A program made the translations under genes and the position numbers. A DNA stretch of 64,000 nt from contig NC_044278.2 of the NCBI RefSeq assembly GCF_004027225.2, forward strand, positions 56,847,743 to 56,911,742, read 5' to 3'. Below the pieces are notes generated by a model. That model worked only from the letters and a program-made list of their open reading frames with translations, was not told the origin of the DNA and made no database searches. Below are positions 1 to 12,272 of this stretch, piece after piece (position 1 is the stretch's first letter; each line of letters opens with the position of its first letter). The DNA is from Strigops habroptila (taxonomy: Eukaryota > Chordata > Aves > Psittaciformes > Psittacidae).

Positions 1-3000
1 AACTCGAGTTCATTCTCTGGAATATCTCCTGTTTGCTACAATTCTCAGCAAAATATATCAGGTGCTGAGAAGCACAGCTGTGGCTCAGTGTAAATGGCAC
101 TGGGGAACCTGTCCATCACCTTGTCTTAAAGACCAAAGCAAATAAAAGAATTGCAAACAAGTCCCTTTTCCCACCTCAAATATTATTTCACAAATAATTT
201 GTGTCCTAAGAGTCCAACTGGGGATAGGTGGGTTGGGGGTTTTTTGTCCCCTCATAGTACAATGTTTCAGCAGGCAAGCTCAGGCTTCAGCTGGGCTCGG
301 GCAGACAATGTGGTCCTGACTAGAGCCTGGGGCTAGATCCTGCCAGATGCTAGGTACTATGCAAACACCACCAGCACCCTCAAGCCACATAACCCTGGAG
401 TGAGCCCTGGGCCAGAGTTTTAGTACTATTTATGCATTCTGTGGGGTTTTCAGGAGCAGCAGCCACTTAAATCAGCAAGAAATAAGTATTTTTGAATGTC
501 TCTGTCAGTTCCTGTCTCTTTTGGCACCTTGATGCACCCCAGGGCATGCAACTGCAGGCAAATAGTGCTCTCATATAAGAGACAAGCTCCCTTTTTCATT
601 TGCTTTGGCAGCTGAGAGGAGAAAAGAGCCACGGGGGCTTCTTTCTTCCACTAGTGAAGTACTGTTTGAACAAACACAAGGAGCAAATGTGTCAACTACA
701 AAAGCAGGCCAGCAAGGAAGAATGGCACTGACAGGGCCGGGCACTCCATGCACAGCTGAACCCACCTGTAGGTTGCAACAGATTTAAAAAGGCGCCGTTT
801 CCTCAGCCAGGAAGCCTTTCTCTTTGCTGTCCAGCTGACAGATCTGGCTTTGCAATCAGCAAGTTTCAGGATGGTAGTTATGTTAATGTTTTTATGTCAT
901 TATGACTATTTTTTAGGCTTGAATGATTTTTAAATGTACTTTGCAGAATGTATAAATGTTCTCTTGATGACTTTCCGGGCAGCAGCTCAGAAAACGTTTT
1001 TAATGAGATTTTTTTCCCTGGCATGCCCTGGTATCAGTAGGTGTGCCTTTGTTTTCTAAAACTTTCTAAGGGAAAAATGATTTCTTTCACTCTTCATATA
1101 ATCAAGCAGATATAAATAGTAGAGAATATAAATGGACAAACCTAAGCCTCTCCTGCAGTATTCACCAGATGGAATGACTTCACTGGCAGGGCTCAGTGCT
1201 ATTTTAAGTGCTGTAGATTATCTCACCCAGCATCTAGCAGCAGACCAAATGAGTCTTCCAGAAGTCTTATGTCATATATGCCAGGTTGAACCAGATGTCT
1301 TGGAGACCCTTAGGCATGTCAGATAGCACTGGACAGATGTGTCTATGCAGCTGGACTTCAACCTGTTCTTTTCAATTCTATGTGTCTAAAGAGAAAAAAA
1401 GAAAATTGAGATTTAAAGTTCTTTAATTTATTTAGGCTTCCTCAGGAAGCATATTTGTGGCTACAGTATTCATGAGCATCACATCTACATCCTGAATCAC
1501 TGGATTTTCCTCCCACTCAAGTCAGTTAGATACTAAGTTTGTATTCTGGACACACACATGCTCCTCACCAAGTGCTTGCATTTACATTTCATCTCTCAGC
1601 TGAAAATTGTCAAGTGTGGGTCTTACCACTCACTTTGCTAACTTTCTTTTGTACATTTTAGTTCATAAAACCCCATTTAGGTCACAAGTGAGACACATTT
1701 AAGAAGTATTACATAGTCATAAGCACCAGGTGAATATTACAGGAATTAACTGAAGTCATGCACGTTGGTGTCTAGAGCGCAACAACCCCATAAAGTGATC
1801 TGGGGCCACTGCTGGAAACATCAAAACTGCAGCACCATTGAGCTCAGCATTACACAGCTAGTAAGAAGACCCAAGCCCTTGTAGAAGTACTCATAATCTA
1901 ATTCAAGGAGAAAAAAAAAAGAGGCAAAACAATAGGTGTGCATGTAGGTTCAATGTACAATAGAACTACCTACTCCACCAGAGCCAACTATGTAAGTATT
2001 CTCAAATTTCTTTGCCAGTTTCTGCAAAGGAATGGACCTCACCTCTCATCTTCTCCCTGACTTCTTTAAAGTTAAAAAGTGCTTGCCAAAGCACATATAA
2101 ACCCCATATGTACAGGGTCACATATATACAGGAACAAAAGTTTCAATGGCAGACACAGCCAATGGTGGGAGGTAAGGAATAGCGTGTCCAGTGCTTTGGC
2201 ATGCTGTAAACTTCAAGGGCTTTGCACTCAAATTATACAGGTTATGGTTAAAACTGGTAAGACTGGTCGTTTGAATGCATTAATCTCTTTTTAAGCAATA
2301 CAGAGTGGGTAGGCTTGGAAAAGGGAGAAAAGTGGACCACAGGTTACCAGTCAGCTGCCAGCTTGTCACTAGGAAAGTTCCTCTCGGTGGACCAGATTCC
2401 ATCCTGCATAAAGTGTCGCAGATTTATAGAAGAAAGGATGCCCCAAATGCCCACCGACTACAGAAAATGGTGGGTCTTTGCTCTTTTGTGCCACTTAAAA
2501 GGTACATCCTCTTAAGCTTTTCCCTTGGGTGTAACCCATTTCTTCGTGGCAGTAAAATATGCAATCTCCTGCTGCTCTTACAGCCAGAATGAAGCTAAAG
2601 ATTCCATGCTACACAAATGAGAAAGAAGAGGCAAAGAATATTAATTTTGTCAAGGAAGACATGAAGGAAGTCTATGTGTAGCTTTTGTTCTCAGGACGAA
2701 AGCACAAAATGACAGCATGTAGCTGCTCTTTGACCACGAGGGCTGGCAGAGCTGCATGGGACTAGCAAGCACAGCACCACTTGTCCCAGCCAACACTAAT
2801 GTGGCTAAATGCATTTAGGCATATATTTAACTAAGAGAACGAACAGACCAACTCTGAGCTGCCAGCACTGCAGGCATGCTCACAGTGTAATTGTCTGAAA
2901 ACATATTTTTAAATTCATGTGTCAAAAATATTTAAGCACTCAATACCAGACTGTTAAGTTGAAGTGCTGCCTCTTGTTTGGCAAGGAAGGGTCTGAGTTT

Positions 3001-3034
3001 CCTTCATCTGTAAAGCAGCTGCATGAAAGAAAGG
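1..3034. other. Non-coding flank
   Basis: I see short scattered frames only, no repeats I can name and no CNGA3-like exon. Confidence 0.6.
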
Positions 3035-4151
3035 TTGGAGTTGTGCAAAGCATTTGACGCTGTCCCAACATCCTTGTCTCCAAACTTGAGAGACATGGAT
3101 TTGATGGATGGACCACTTGGTGGATAAGGAATTGGCTGGATGGTCACACTCAAAGAGTTGCAGTCGATGGCTCAATATCCAAGTGGAGACCAGTGATGAG
3201 TGGTGTTCCCCAGGAGTTGGTGTTGGGACTGGCATTTTTCAACACCTTTGTCAGCAACATGGACAGTGGGACTGGTGTACCTTCATCAAGTTTGCTGGTG
3301 ACACCAAGCTGAATGGTGCAGTCAACACACTGGAAGGAAGGGATGCCATCCAGAGGGACCCCGACAGGCTCAAGGTGTGGGCCTGCACAAACCTCATGAA
3401 GTTCAACAAGGCCAAGTGCAAGGTCTTGCACCTGGGCCAGGGCAATCCCAGGCACAAATACAGGCTGGGCAGAGAATGGATTGAGAGCAGACTTGAGGAG
3501 AAGGACTTGGGAGTGTTGGTTGATGAGAAACTGAACATGAGCCAGCTTCAGTGTGTGCTTGCAGCCCAGAAAGCCAACTGTATACTGGGCTGCATCGAAA
3601 GAAGCGTGACCAGCAGGTTGAGAGAGGTGTTTCTCCCCCTCTACATCACTCTTGTGAGACTCCACCTGCAGTACTGTGGTCAGCTCTAGGGGCCCCAACA
3701 CAAGAGGGATGTGGACCAGTTGGAGCGGGTCCAAAGAATGGTCATGAAGATGGTCAGAGGGCTGGAGCACCTCTCCTATGAAGACAGGTTGAGAGAGATA
3801 GGCTTGTTCGGCCTGAAGAAGAAAAGGCACCAGGGAAGCCTTCTAGCAGCCTTCCAGTACCTAAAGGGGACCTACAAGAAAGCTGGAGAGGGACTTTTTA
3901 CAAGAGCATGTAGTGACGGGACAAGGGGGAATGGCTTTAAACCGAAAGAGGCTAAATTTAGATTAGATATTACTGTGAGGCCAGTGAGACACTGGAACAG
4001 GTTTGCCCACAGAAGCTGTGGCTGTCCCATCCCTGCGGCTTTGAGCAACTTGGTCTAGTAGAAGGTATCCCTGCCCATGGCAGGGGAGTTGGAACTAGGT
4101 GGTCTTTAAGGTCATTTCTAATCCAAATTACTCTGTGATTCTATGATTCTA
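3035..4151 (+). mobile_element. CR1 LINE, 5'-truncated, inactive
   Basis: It begins inside the reverse transcriptase region ([13 protein letters not shown]) and runs through the C-terminal ORF2 region to an ATTCTATGATTCT-type tail at 4139-4151. The catalytic FADD motif is changed to FAGD near 3290. The frame is broken, for example at the TAG near 3687. It is an old copy in the 3' flank of VWA3B. The long minus-strand frame over 3150-3830 is its shadow. Confidence 0.93.
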
Positions 4152-7100
4152 CAGTAAACCTTGGCAGGAACTTTCTTGCAAAATATTTTTTCTCTAGTGG
4201 TATACCTCTTATAACTTATTAAATAGGCAAATTACATACCACGACACCTGTCTTGATGTGAATGAAAAACTTTTCAGTAAGTACCCAAATATACTTCTGC
4301 TCAGGAAAAAAGGGACCCCAAAATAAAGGTATAACACACCCTGCCTTGGTATTTAAGTCTGCCATCATTCTATGAGTTATTTATTCAATCCAGCAGCATC
4401 TTGCCTTTTAATGGACAACTCAGAGTCAGTATCCATGACCTCCTACAACAGCAATCCCTACAAAAACTTGCCTAGACCCTGTATTTTGTATGCTTATCTT
4501 TATATTTATAAATTTTAATACTTTGCATGCCTAGCAAGGGAAAAGCTCTTTCAGTTCAAGGTGGCTTTCATGTTAGAGAAATGAAAACAAAAGGAAAGAA
4601 TAAACGGCAGCATCTGGGTGGTGAATGAATGCAGTATGTGTGAAAAGACTTTCAGAACAAAGCCAGGCTCTGCATACAGGCAGAGAAGATGAAAGGCATG
4701 AGGAATAGTGGAAAGAAAACAAAACATTTTCTGCTATATTCCCCATCTGTATTCATTGCAGTGCCTGAATTAACTCTCCACACACATTTCTTGGTAAAAG
4801 GTTTGGTTTTCTATTTTAGCGATGAAAAGTGAGTAGATTCACAGTATGTTGTACTGGAAAGAGCATGGAGAGATGGTAATTCTACAAATTGCTGGGATGT
4901 TAGAAGACTATCCCTCACATGCCCAGAAATCACACTTCATGTTCCTAGCAAACACAGTCCCACTTCATCTCAGGAAGCAGGGAGACTAATGTCCCAAAGA
5001 CCAAAGCGCCCCATACTGCAGAGCTGGACCCTGCAATAGCTCCAGCCAGCGCAGCACCTGGAGCACAGGCACAGTAGTGGCACTGTTGCACCGTGTACTG
5101 CACCAGCTACTACTTCACCTAGATGCTAACAGCACAATCCAAGGAAATAATGTTAATGATCTAATCTGTGGAGAATGCTGAGCTTGAAAAGTCAGCATCC
5201 GCAAGTGTTTATTACTTACTGCTGACCCAGATTTCGTTTTCAAGCACAAGCAACCAAGCTCTGCTATAATTCTGAGCCTACTAGCAGCTGCGTAGCTCTA
5301 GTAGTGCAGGGTAGATCCTAAACCAGTACAGGCTGCTTATCATACAGGGCTGATCAGTGCAGGCTCAGTGCTGCAAGAGCCAGCTTCATGTGGTTTCTGA
5401 TTGACTTAGGGCACTGGCAAAGCTGTTTGCAGAAGAAATCTGATTGAGAAGTTAAAAACAATAAGCAGCCGAGGCAAAAACAACTGTATGTGAACTCAAA
5501 TATGCCATGCCGTGAACTCAAGATACATTCCAGGATTAGGGAGAGCTTGCGTGGAGCTTATGAGCTCCTGGGAACAAAGCTGGTGTAGGTTTGAATAAGT
5601 CTCGCCTGGTCAGTATCTTTACAGCAAAACTAGGGAAGATCTGCAGGAATGTTTAGGTTAGCCTTGAGTTTTAGAGCTCAGCTGAGCCTGAAGCTCACGT
5701 CTTACCTCAGGGAAACTAAAGCTGTTGGAATTAGCCACAGTCCTAAAATCAAAAGCCTTCTCTCTAATCCTGCCTTAACCCACTGTCAAATTCAATGACA
5801 GTAATTATTTTTTTAAACTACTGAAACTGAGGACTATAGTGCCAACACAATGTCACAGAGGAACTCCTCAGATACTGGGGAATAAATGCATCAATGACAT
5901 TAAAGGCAAGCACTAAGAAATAAAAAAAAAGACTACCTTGGCAATTGAGGCCCTGTAATAACATCACTGTACTTCTTTTTATGCTGAATCATACAATGGA
6001 TGTCTGGAAAATGTTTTATGCTTGTCCATAACCATTTCTTTTCAGATGAAAGGCTATTTCCAGAGGAAGAAGACATGAGCAGTCTGAGGAAAAGTTCTAA
6101 AATATCCCCATCTCATCGGCTACCCTGAAAACTATGGTATCTCCTGTCCTAAAGCTCCATCTCTCTTTGACCTGCTTTCCTCTCTGCTGGAGACACACAA
6201 CGTAAACCAAGGACAAAGCGTGCAGGGATCTCCAGTCTCCTCATCCCTACCTGGCAGAGAGAAAAGTCAGCTTACAGTCACAAAACTGGGCTCAAGACCA
6301 GTGCATGCAGGTAGCTGTGACTACATGTTGCAGCCTGTGTCCTGAATTTTCCAACAACCTTTCTACAAAATCCTCAGGCAGCTAAAGATCATGTGTAAAA
6401 CAGGGAAGTGGAAAGGCAGCTGCACAGATGCCTCTGTTCAGATCCGAGTTACCCGTGGCGAAGACTGGAGCAGGGAATGCCACTGGAGATGGATGATTAC
6501 CTCTTCTAAACCTGCTAAGAACTGAGATGTGGAGCAGATTTCAGAGAAAGGAGTAGCACTGTCTGTGCTGAGGCCCCAACCTTAAGAGCTGATTGGAGTG
6601 GAAGAACTGGGCGAAAAGAGCTGATGTTCGGTTTAGGTCACAGATACGTTTGTATTTGTTTGCTTCTAACTCTTTTCTTACAGCCCTGTAATTAGAAGAC
6701 CGAGCTTACAATGTGCTGAGATCAGCCCTCACAGAGTTTTGCCCTTCAGCATGTTTTGTATTAAATTGAAACCTGGGTACTACTGAGCCAGTATGAGGTG
6801 TGTCTCTCCAGAAGCAGCAAGGCTTCATCAGCAAACCTCATCTTGTGTCTTGGTTAGGGACAGCACTGGCTTAGTGCTGTGGCCTGGCTCCACAGCCAGC
6901 ATGGTGAGAACTGGTATTGCTAACTGCTGTTTTCAAGAGCAGTTGGCATAAGCCTGCACCCTTTTCTGCCAGTCACCCCTCCTCCCAGAAGCACCTCGCA
7001 GATGGGGGAAAACCTCAGTTTTGATGTTAACATCCTCATTTTATCAACAAGAAGTGGTTACAGATGGCCCCAGATCCCCTCGTAGCAGTGAGGATGTGTG

Positions 7101-8592
7101 GTGAAGAGCAACTATGTAATCTCTCACAATGTTTTTTATCAAAGGAGTGAGCCTTTGGAGTTGTATTTGTGTAGCAGTCAAGCCAGCAATATTCTCACTA
7201 GGCAAGAAAGAAAATAGCCATGGAGGAAAATGTCCTGTGCAAATTGAGTCAGTTTTCTATACAAACTTCTTCAGTGAAGCTGGCCTTTTTCTTGGAAGGT
7301 AGGACATTGATCTGATTTCATGGTTTCACAACTGAGTAGAAAGTTATCGGTGACTTTCTAAAGGAATTCAATCTCAAACACTTTCCCACTTACTCCAGTT
7401 CTATCAGCTGGTCTCATAAAAGCCTTCAGTCTCATTTCCCTTTTGATCCTCACTTGCCTTGGACCTCGGGAGTTTCACAGCTACACTACCAATATGACAG
7501 CTAACTGGCAGATGTTCTTGTCCTATCTATGCCTTTCTCTTGCAAAACTAAGCAGTCCAGTATGAAGTATTTCCTTTTTACCTTCTTGTGCAGCACCAAT
7601 GAATGCATGTAATGTTGAATGCCACGGGCTGAGTCCCAACGCCTGAGGTCCAGAGTATGATCCAGAATGACAAATGCAGATGAGGGATGACCTCTTTTTT
7701 GTTGTTGGGGTTTTTTTGTTTGTTTTTTTGTTTTGTAGGCTATCTTTTTTTCTCAAAAAGAAACAGGAGGGATGGGGGGGAGTGAACAGGAAAAGTACCA
7801 CCTTAGTAGCTGGAAAAGAATCACGAAAAAGAAGGCTGAGCATAGTCTTGGCCAGTCCCAAAGCCAGACAGGCAACCCAAACCCCACCACTGCCAGCTTT
7901 GCACAAGGCAGTGTGAGGAACCAGAAACCCAGATTTTCAGCAATCTGGTTATGCTCTATTGACAGAACCTGAAATTAGGCAGTCCTGGTCAAGCTCAGCC
8001 ATCTGGCAAATCTAATTGGAAAACTCATCTTGTTGGCAGACCACCGTAATACTACTTGCCTCTTTAAAACAGATCAGTGGAAAGCAGCAAGCATATGAAA
8101 ATGTAACCTGTACATATGTACCATGGTGTGGAACTCAGGAGAGAGCTCGCTTTGTGCAAACGGGCCAACAGGAATGTTTGAATGAAAGAAAACACCATCC
8201 TGACAATTCCCAGGCTTAATAAAAAGGAATGCAATGAAACATGTAACCAAACTTAGCCAGGAAAAAAGACTTGTGGGCCACAGTAGGGAAAATTAATAAA
8301 TGTTTTCACATGACAGGTGCTTCTTGAGGTCAGACTGCATACCCAGAAAGGAACAGTGAAATGGATCCTTAATAACAAGTGAAAAGGGAACTCATCCATC
8401 ACCATGTATATTTTTATAATATATCATTTTTTACATGTAGCTTGTTTAAAAAACCAACAGTGATTAATAATCAACCTTTACTCCAAAGAAAAATTCCCCA
8501 TTCAGACTAGCTGTGCTGCCAGCTTTGATCCTGCACTTGGTTAACGTTCCCATTTGTATTTTTCACAAACTTGTATTGCACCCAGCAGAACT
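4152..8592. other. Non-coding 3' flank
   Basis: There are no supported genes. A T-rich/A-rich low-complexity patch lies at about 7690-7770. The frames here are short and unlike protein. Confidence 0.6.
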
Positions 8593-8897
8593 CTAAGGTA
8601 AATTTTCTTCAGCCATTTTTTCAAGGGGATCCCAGTCTTTGTCACTGTGGCATGGCATACAATCCAGCTGCAAATACTTAACATTATGTACATGTAAAAT
8701 TGGTCCACACTCCATGTTATTCATGTTATTGGAATTGCACATGTTCAGCCTCAAATACACAATAATCACAAGAGACATAGGTGAAATGATCATGTCAATG
8801 CTGAGTGTGTCTAACTGGACCACAACTTCTTCTGCTAAAAATGTGAGCAGGTAGATTCCAAAGTCCCCGTCATTGAAAGCCATTCTTGGGGGCAAAA
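8593..8897 (-). other. Unidentified 100-codon open frame with an acceptor-like start
   Basis: A pyrimidine-rich TTTTTGCCCCCAAG precedes an open frame that starts MAFNDGDFGIYLLTFLAEEV and ends DPLEKMAEENLP before a TAG. The composition is protein-like, but I recognise no family. It could be a terminal exon or a decayed gene in the VWA3B-CNGA3 interval, or chance. Confidence 0.2.
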
Positions 8898-9798
8898 ATA
8901 GATTTTCAGTTCAATGAAGTTTTCATTTAGGTATCTTTTCTACCAAAATGTATAGGGCTTTTCCATCCATTGGTAGTGCCATTTCCTCCAGAAAACCAAA
9001 GTGATCATGTCCACAGTAGAAATATTTCTTTCTAGCTATCCTAAAGTATCATGGATGCTGTGGTATAGTGATAGCACTTATTTTTTCCTCTGGGTAGAAC
9101 AGATCCCCAGTGACTCCCTATAACCAGGACTCTGTGTGTGTGCTATCTCCATTCTCCAAGAGAAAACCTCAGGACATCATGGAGTAAGTGAGGAGCCTGA
9201 CCTGCAGAACAGAAGGTAATATGAACTGTCAAAACTGAAATTGCCAGGACAGACGATTTCAGAACTAGTTTTCCCCAGGTTTGAGTCTTCCCTGAACCAG
9301 GCTTGGCAGAAATTTCAATACTCTCTCTCACATTCTACTGAAGCATCCTGGCTGCAAGATCATTCTGGCTACACAAACTCCATCATTCTCCTTTACTAAA
9401 TAAAAACATTTTTTATAGCTCAGTGTTTTCCCGGGAAATATTTATCTGCACAGACACTGTATAGGACTTTCCTGGCCAAGTGTACATCTGAAGTAGTTGC
9501 CTAGAGTAGACACTTGTAATATGCCTAAAGGAAGTGCCTGAAAGATGTCTAAAATATATCCTCAAATATTCTGTTTGCCTCAATTGACTATAAAAATTGG
9601 GGTTTTTTTAATACTCTCTTCTAAATGTTGGCATCAGGCTATTCTCATTTCATATTAATGGATGTTAAAAATGTGAAGCACAGACAGAGTGGGGCTTGAG
9701 ATTTTCAGTGTGCTTGTATATAGAAACACAGCCAGTAAATTGAGCCCAAGGGAGCAGGGTACGGTGCTTTTAGTTCTCCTAGAGCAGGGGACACCCAT

Positions 9799-10059
9799 TC
9801 ATCTGAAAATAATATGGCACCTTCTTCTCTGAGTGGCTCCTTGAGATTTGGTAATAAGCACCACAAGCAGCTCCAGGTGTTGCTCCACATTGGCCTCAAG
9901 GAAGTCTCTACCAGTGTTGCCATAAACCAAACATGACCTTCCTGCATCTGTAAAATCAAAAGAGAATATTTCGCCCACTCCATTGTACTGGGAATTTACC
10001 TCACAAAAGCAATGTACTAGCAACACGGAAAGATCTTTGGTGGGAGCTGAGCACTTCAT
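9799..10059 (-). other. Unidentified 86-codon open frame
   Basis: The frame starts MKCSAPTKDLSVLLVHCFCE and then meets a donor-like GAG-gtaaat. The rest reads on to LLVVLITKSQGATQRR. I cannot place it in a family. A shared origin with the 8.6-kb frame is possible but not shown. Confidence 0.15.
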
Positions 10060-11930
10060 GGTGTTTGGGATATCTATCTTCTGTTCATTGCTCTGTTTCT
10101 TTTACATTTCAGGGCCAAAAAGCCACGGTTCTCACCATGCTACCATGGTTACGTTGTGCTAAGAGAGATATTTAATGCTTAGAAGAAGTGGGCTGCATGA
10201 AATAGATCCCTTGCTCAAAGAAGGCGCTTCCTCACTGTTATTCTAAACAGAGACAAACACACAGAAAGACCACAAGAGAAGCCATGTGGTAAAACGGCTG
10301 GGCTCCCGCCAACCTAACTTAGAATATCTTGAGCAGAGGAAATGTCTTCTGTATTTCTGTCCCACTCATTTTGCCACTGATGGAAATTATTTCCTCACAT
10401 ATCTATGCCAAAGCCTCTCTAACAACATGCAGAAATCTATGTTCAGCTGCAGAAATTGGCTCACCGCATCACTGACTCTGACAGGGCCCTGGGGTCCCTG
10501 GGTACAGCTAGCATAGCACCCCTGTCACTGCCATTTCCAAATCTGCAGTAATGATTATGTTCTGGGTATCCAGAAGGGCCTGGACAGCCAGAACCTACCT
10601 TATAAGGTGAAATTGTCTCTATTACTCTTCATTTAATCATGCAGCGATCTTTAAAATGTTCTAATTAATTCAGTAAGATATGTGGAATGTAATAATAACG
10701 TAATACTGATCTAAGAACGTTCTTCATCTGAGAAAGACATCTAAGAAGAGAAGCAAAATGTAGAGGAGGTAATAAAGGAAAAGACCTGAGATATTACTGC
10801 TACATCAAAGCTGAAAAATATCCTAGCAGTCAGACTCAGTTACGAATGCGTCACGTTCATAAACACAAAAAAGGCCTGTGATTAAGTTGGCTATCATAAA
10901 AGCTGGAATTCACCAAATATAAATCTACCCCTGGGTTACAATACATACATGTATATACTTTCACTGGCCACCTGCTGTTTCTACTTGGTTAAGTGTATTT
11001 TTTCAACTCCACTTTATCTCAAATCTAAACATGAAAACATATGTCTGCCTGGAAATTGCATAGGTATCTACAGTCAAGCTTGTGAGAATCTTTAATGTCC
11101 ATGTACCTTTATATGCCAAAAATATTAAGAAACACTCTTCACCTTCTTGACGGAAAGCCCTGGACAGCCATACAATTGTGTTACTACATCCACAAGTCAT
11201 ATTTTGGTTGAGGTAAGAATCTTCAGTGCTAAACACACTACATCTCCCTGACTATGTGCCATTTCAAATGTTGTATCTTCAGCAGTGAATATCTTGCCAC
11301 ATTTGCTAGATAGAGAAAATTAATATTTATTTGGATTTTTTTTTTTTAACTGGGTTCAATCACCTATCCTTTATATAGGAGCTAAAAGTAGAGATGCTCC
11401 TAAATGTGTCTAGGTGCAATTCCTGTTTTCATTTATAATGCCGTAACACTGAAGCAATTCCTCTGCCTTCAGAGTGGCCAGTGTAGCACTGGCTTTATAT
11501 CATACATCATAGAGAAGAATTCAGCCCTTGTTCTAAGTCTCTGTTACCAAGAGGTTAGTCATCAAGGGCAAAACACCTCATCTGTGTTCTCATGGGACAT
11601 CCTGCGTGAGTGGAAAAGCTTTAGAACAAATACATGTAAAAGTCAGCACCAGTGGAAAACTGAGTAAGCTCCCTACAGCAGGTCTTCCCACATGCCTTGC
11701 AGACCGAGTCTGTGAAAAAGGAGTTTTGGAAAAAAGCATTTTGTGAGAAAGACCCACAGTAAATAAATCAAACATGTCTACTGCAAACAAACAATACTCT
11801 GACAAATAAAATTTACCATTCTCTCTTCTCATATTGACAATTTTCAGCAGCACAGCTGAAGCTCTGACACTGTTTCTCTTTAATACCTCCAAAGTAAGTC
11901 TGCAAAATAATAAATAATTTAACTAGTCAA
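10060..11930. other. Intergenic sequence downstream of VWA3B
   Basis: I see nothing beyond a T run at 11336-11348. Confidence 0.6.
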
Positions 11931-11936
11931 TTTATT
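11931..11936 (-). terminator. Putative VWA3B polyadenylation signal AATAAA
   Basis: The minus strand reads AATAAA here, about 100 nt after the VWA3B stop codon. It is the first canonical signal downstream and implies a short 3' UTR. Other AATAAA words further on could be used. Confidence 0.5.
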
Positions 11937-12033
11937 TTTGATTCAAGTAATAAAATTTCACAGTTATAGGTGCTAAAAATCTTTCCTATCTGCAGCCTCA
12001 TCCATTCCTCACAAGCTCCTCCATAATGCACCC

Positions 12034-12272
12034 TTAACAGGGCCTCATTTGCTCTGTGTAGTGGTTCTGAGGCTGTCTTGCCAATCCTTGCTGCTCGATG
12101 TTGACTCTAATAACTCTGGTGATGTTGCTTTTACTAGGTTCCAGAGAATTTTCTGCTTCAGGACTGTGCAAGCAACAGGGATGCGTTGGTGAGCTGGGAG
12201 TTGAAGCACTCTGTGACTGCTGAGTTTGACGCCTTGATGAACTCCAGGATGATGAAGTGGAGAATGAAGATG
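12034..12272 (-). CDS. VWA3B: VWA3B model exon 23, terminal coding exon with TAA stop
   Basis: The acceptor is ctctctcctag, phase 1, matching the end of model exon 22. It encodes a Ser/Gln-rich tail ([20 protein letters not shown] and onward), then [20 protein letters not shown], and stops at TAA (12034-12036). The tail is probably disordered. A symmetrical phase 1-1 exon in the 4.4-kb intron before it cannot be excluded. Confidence 0.82.

Noticed and set aside
3150..3830. 226-codon minus-strand frame
   Set aside because: It is the complement of the plus-strand CR1 copy at 3.0-4.15 kb.
1..12033. CNGA3 exons expected downstream of VWA3B
   Set aside because: No stretch encodes the long transmembrane and cyclic-nucleotide-binding exon. 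If the gene is present it begins beyond the window.
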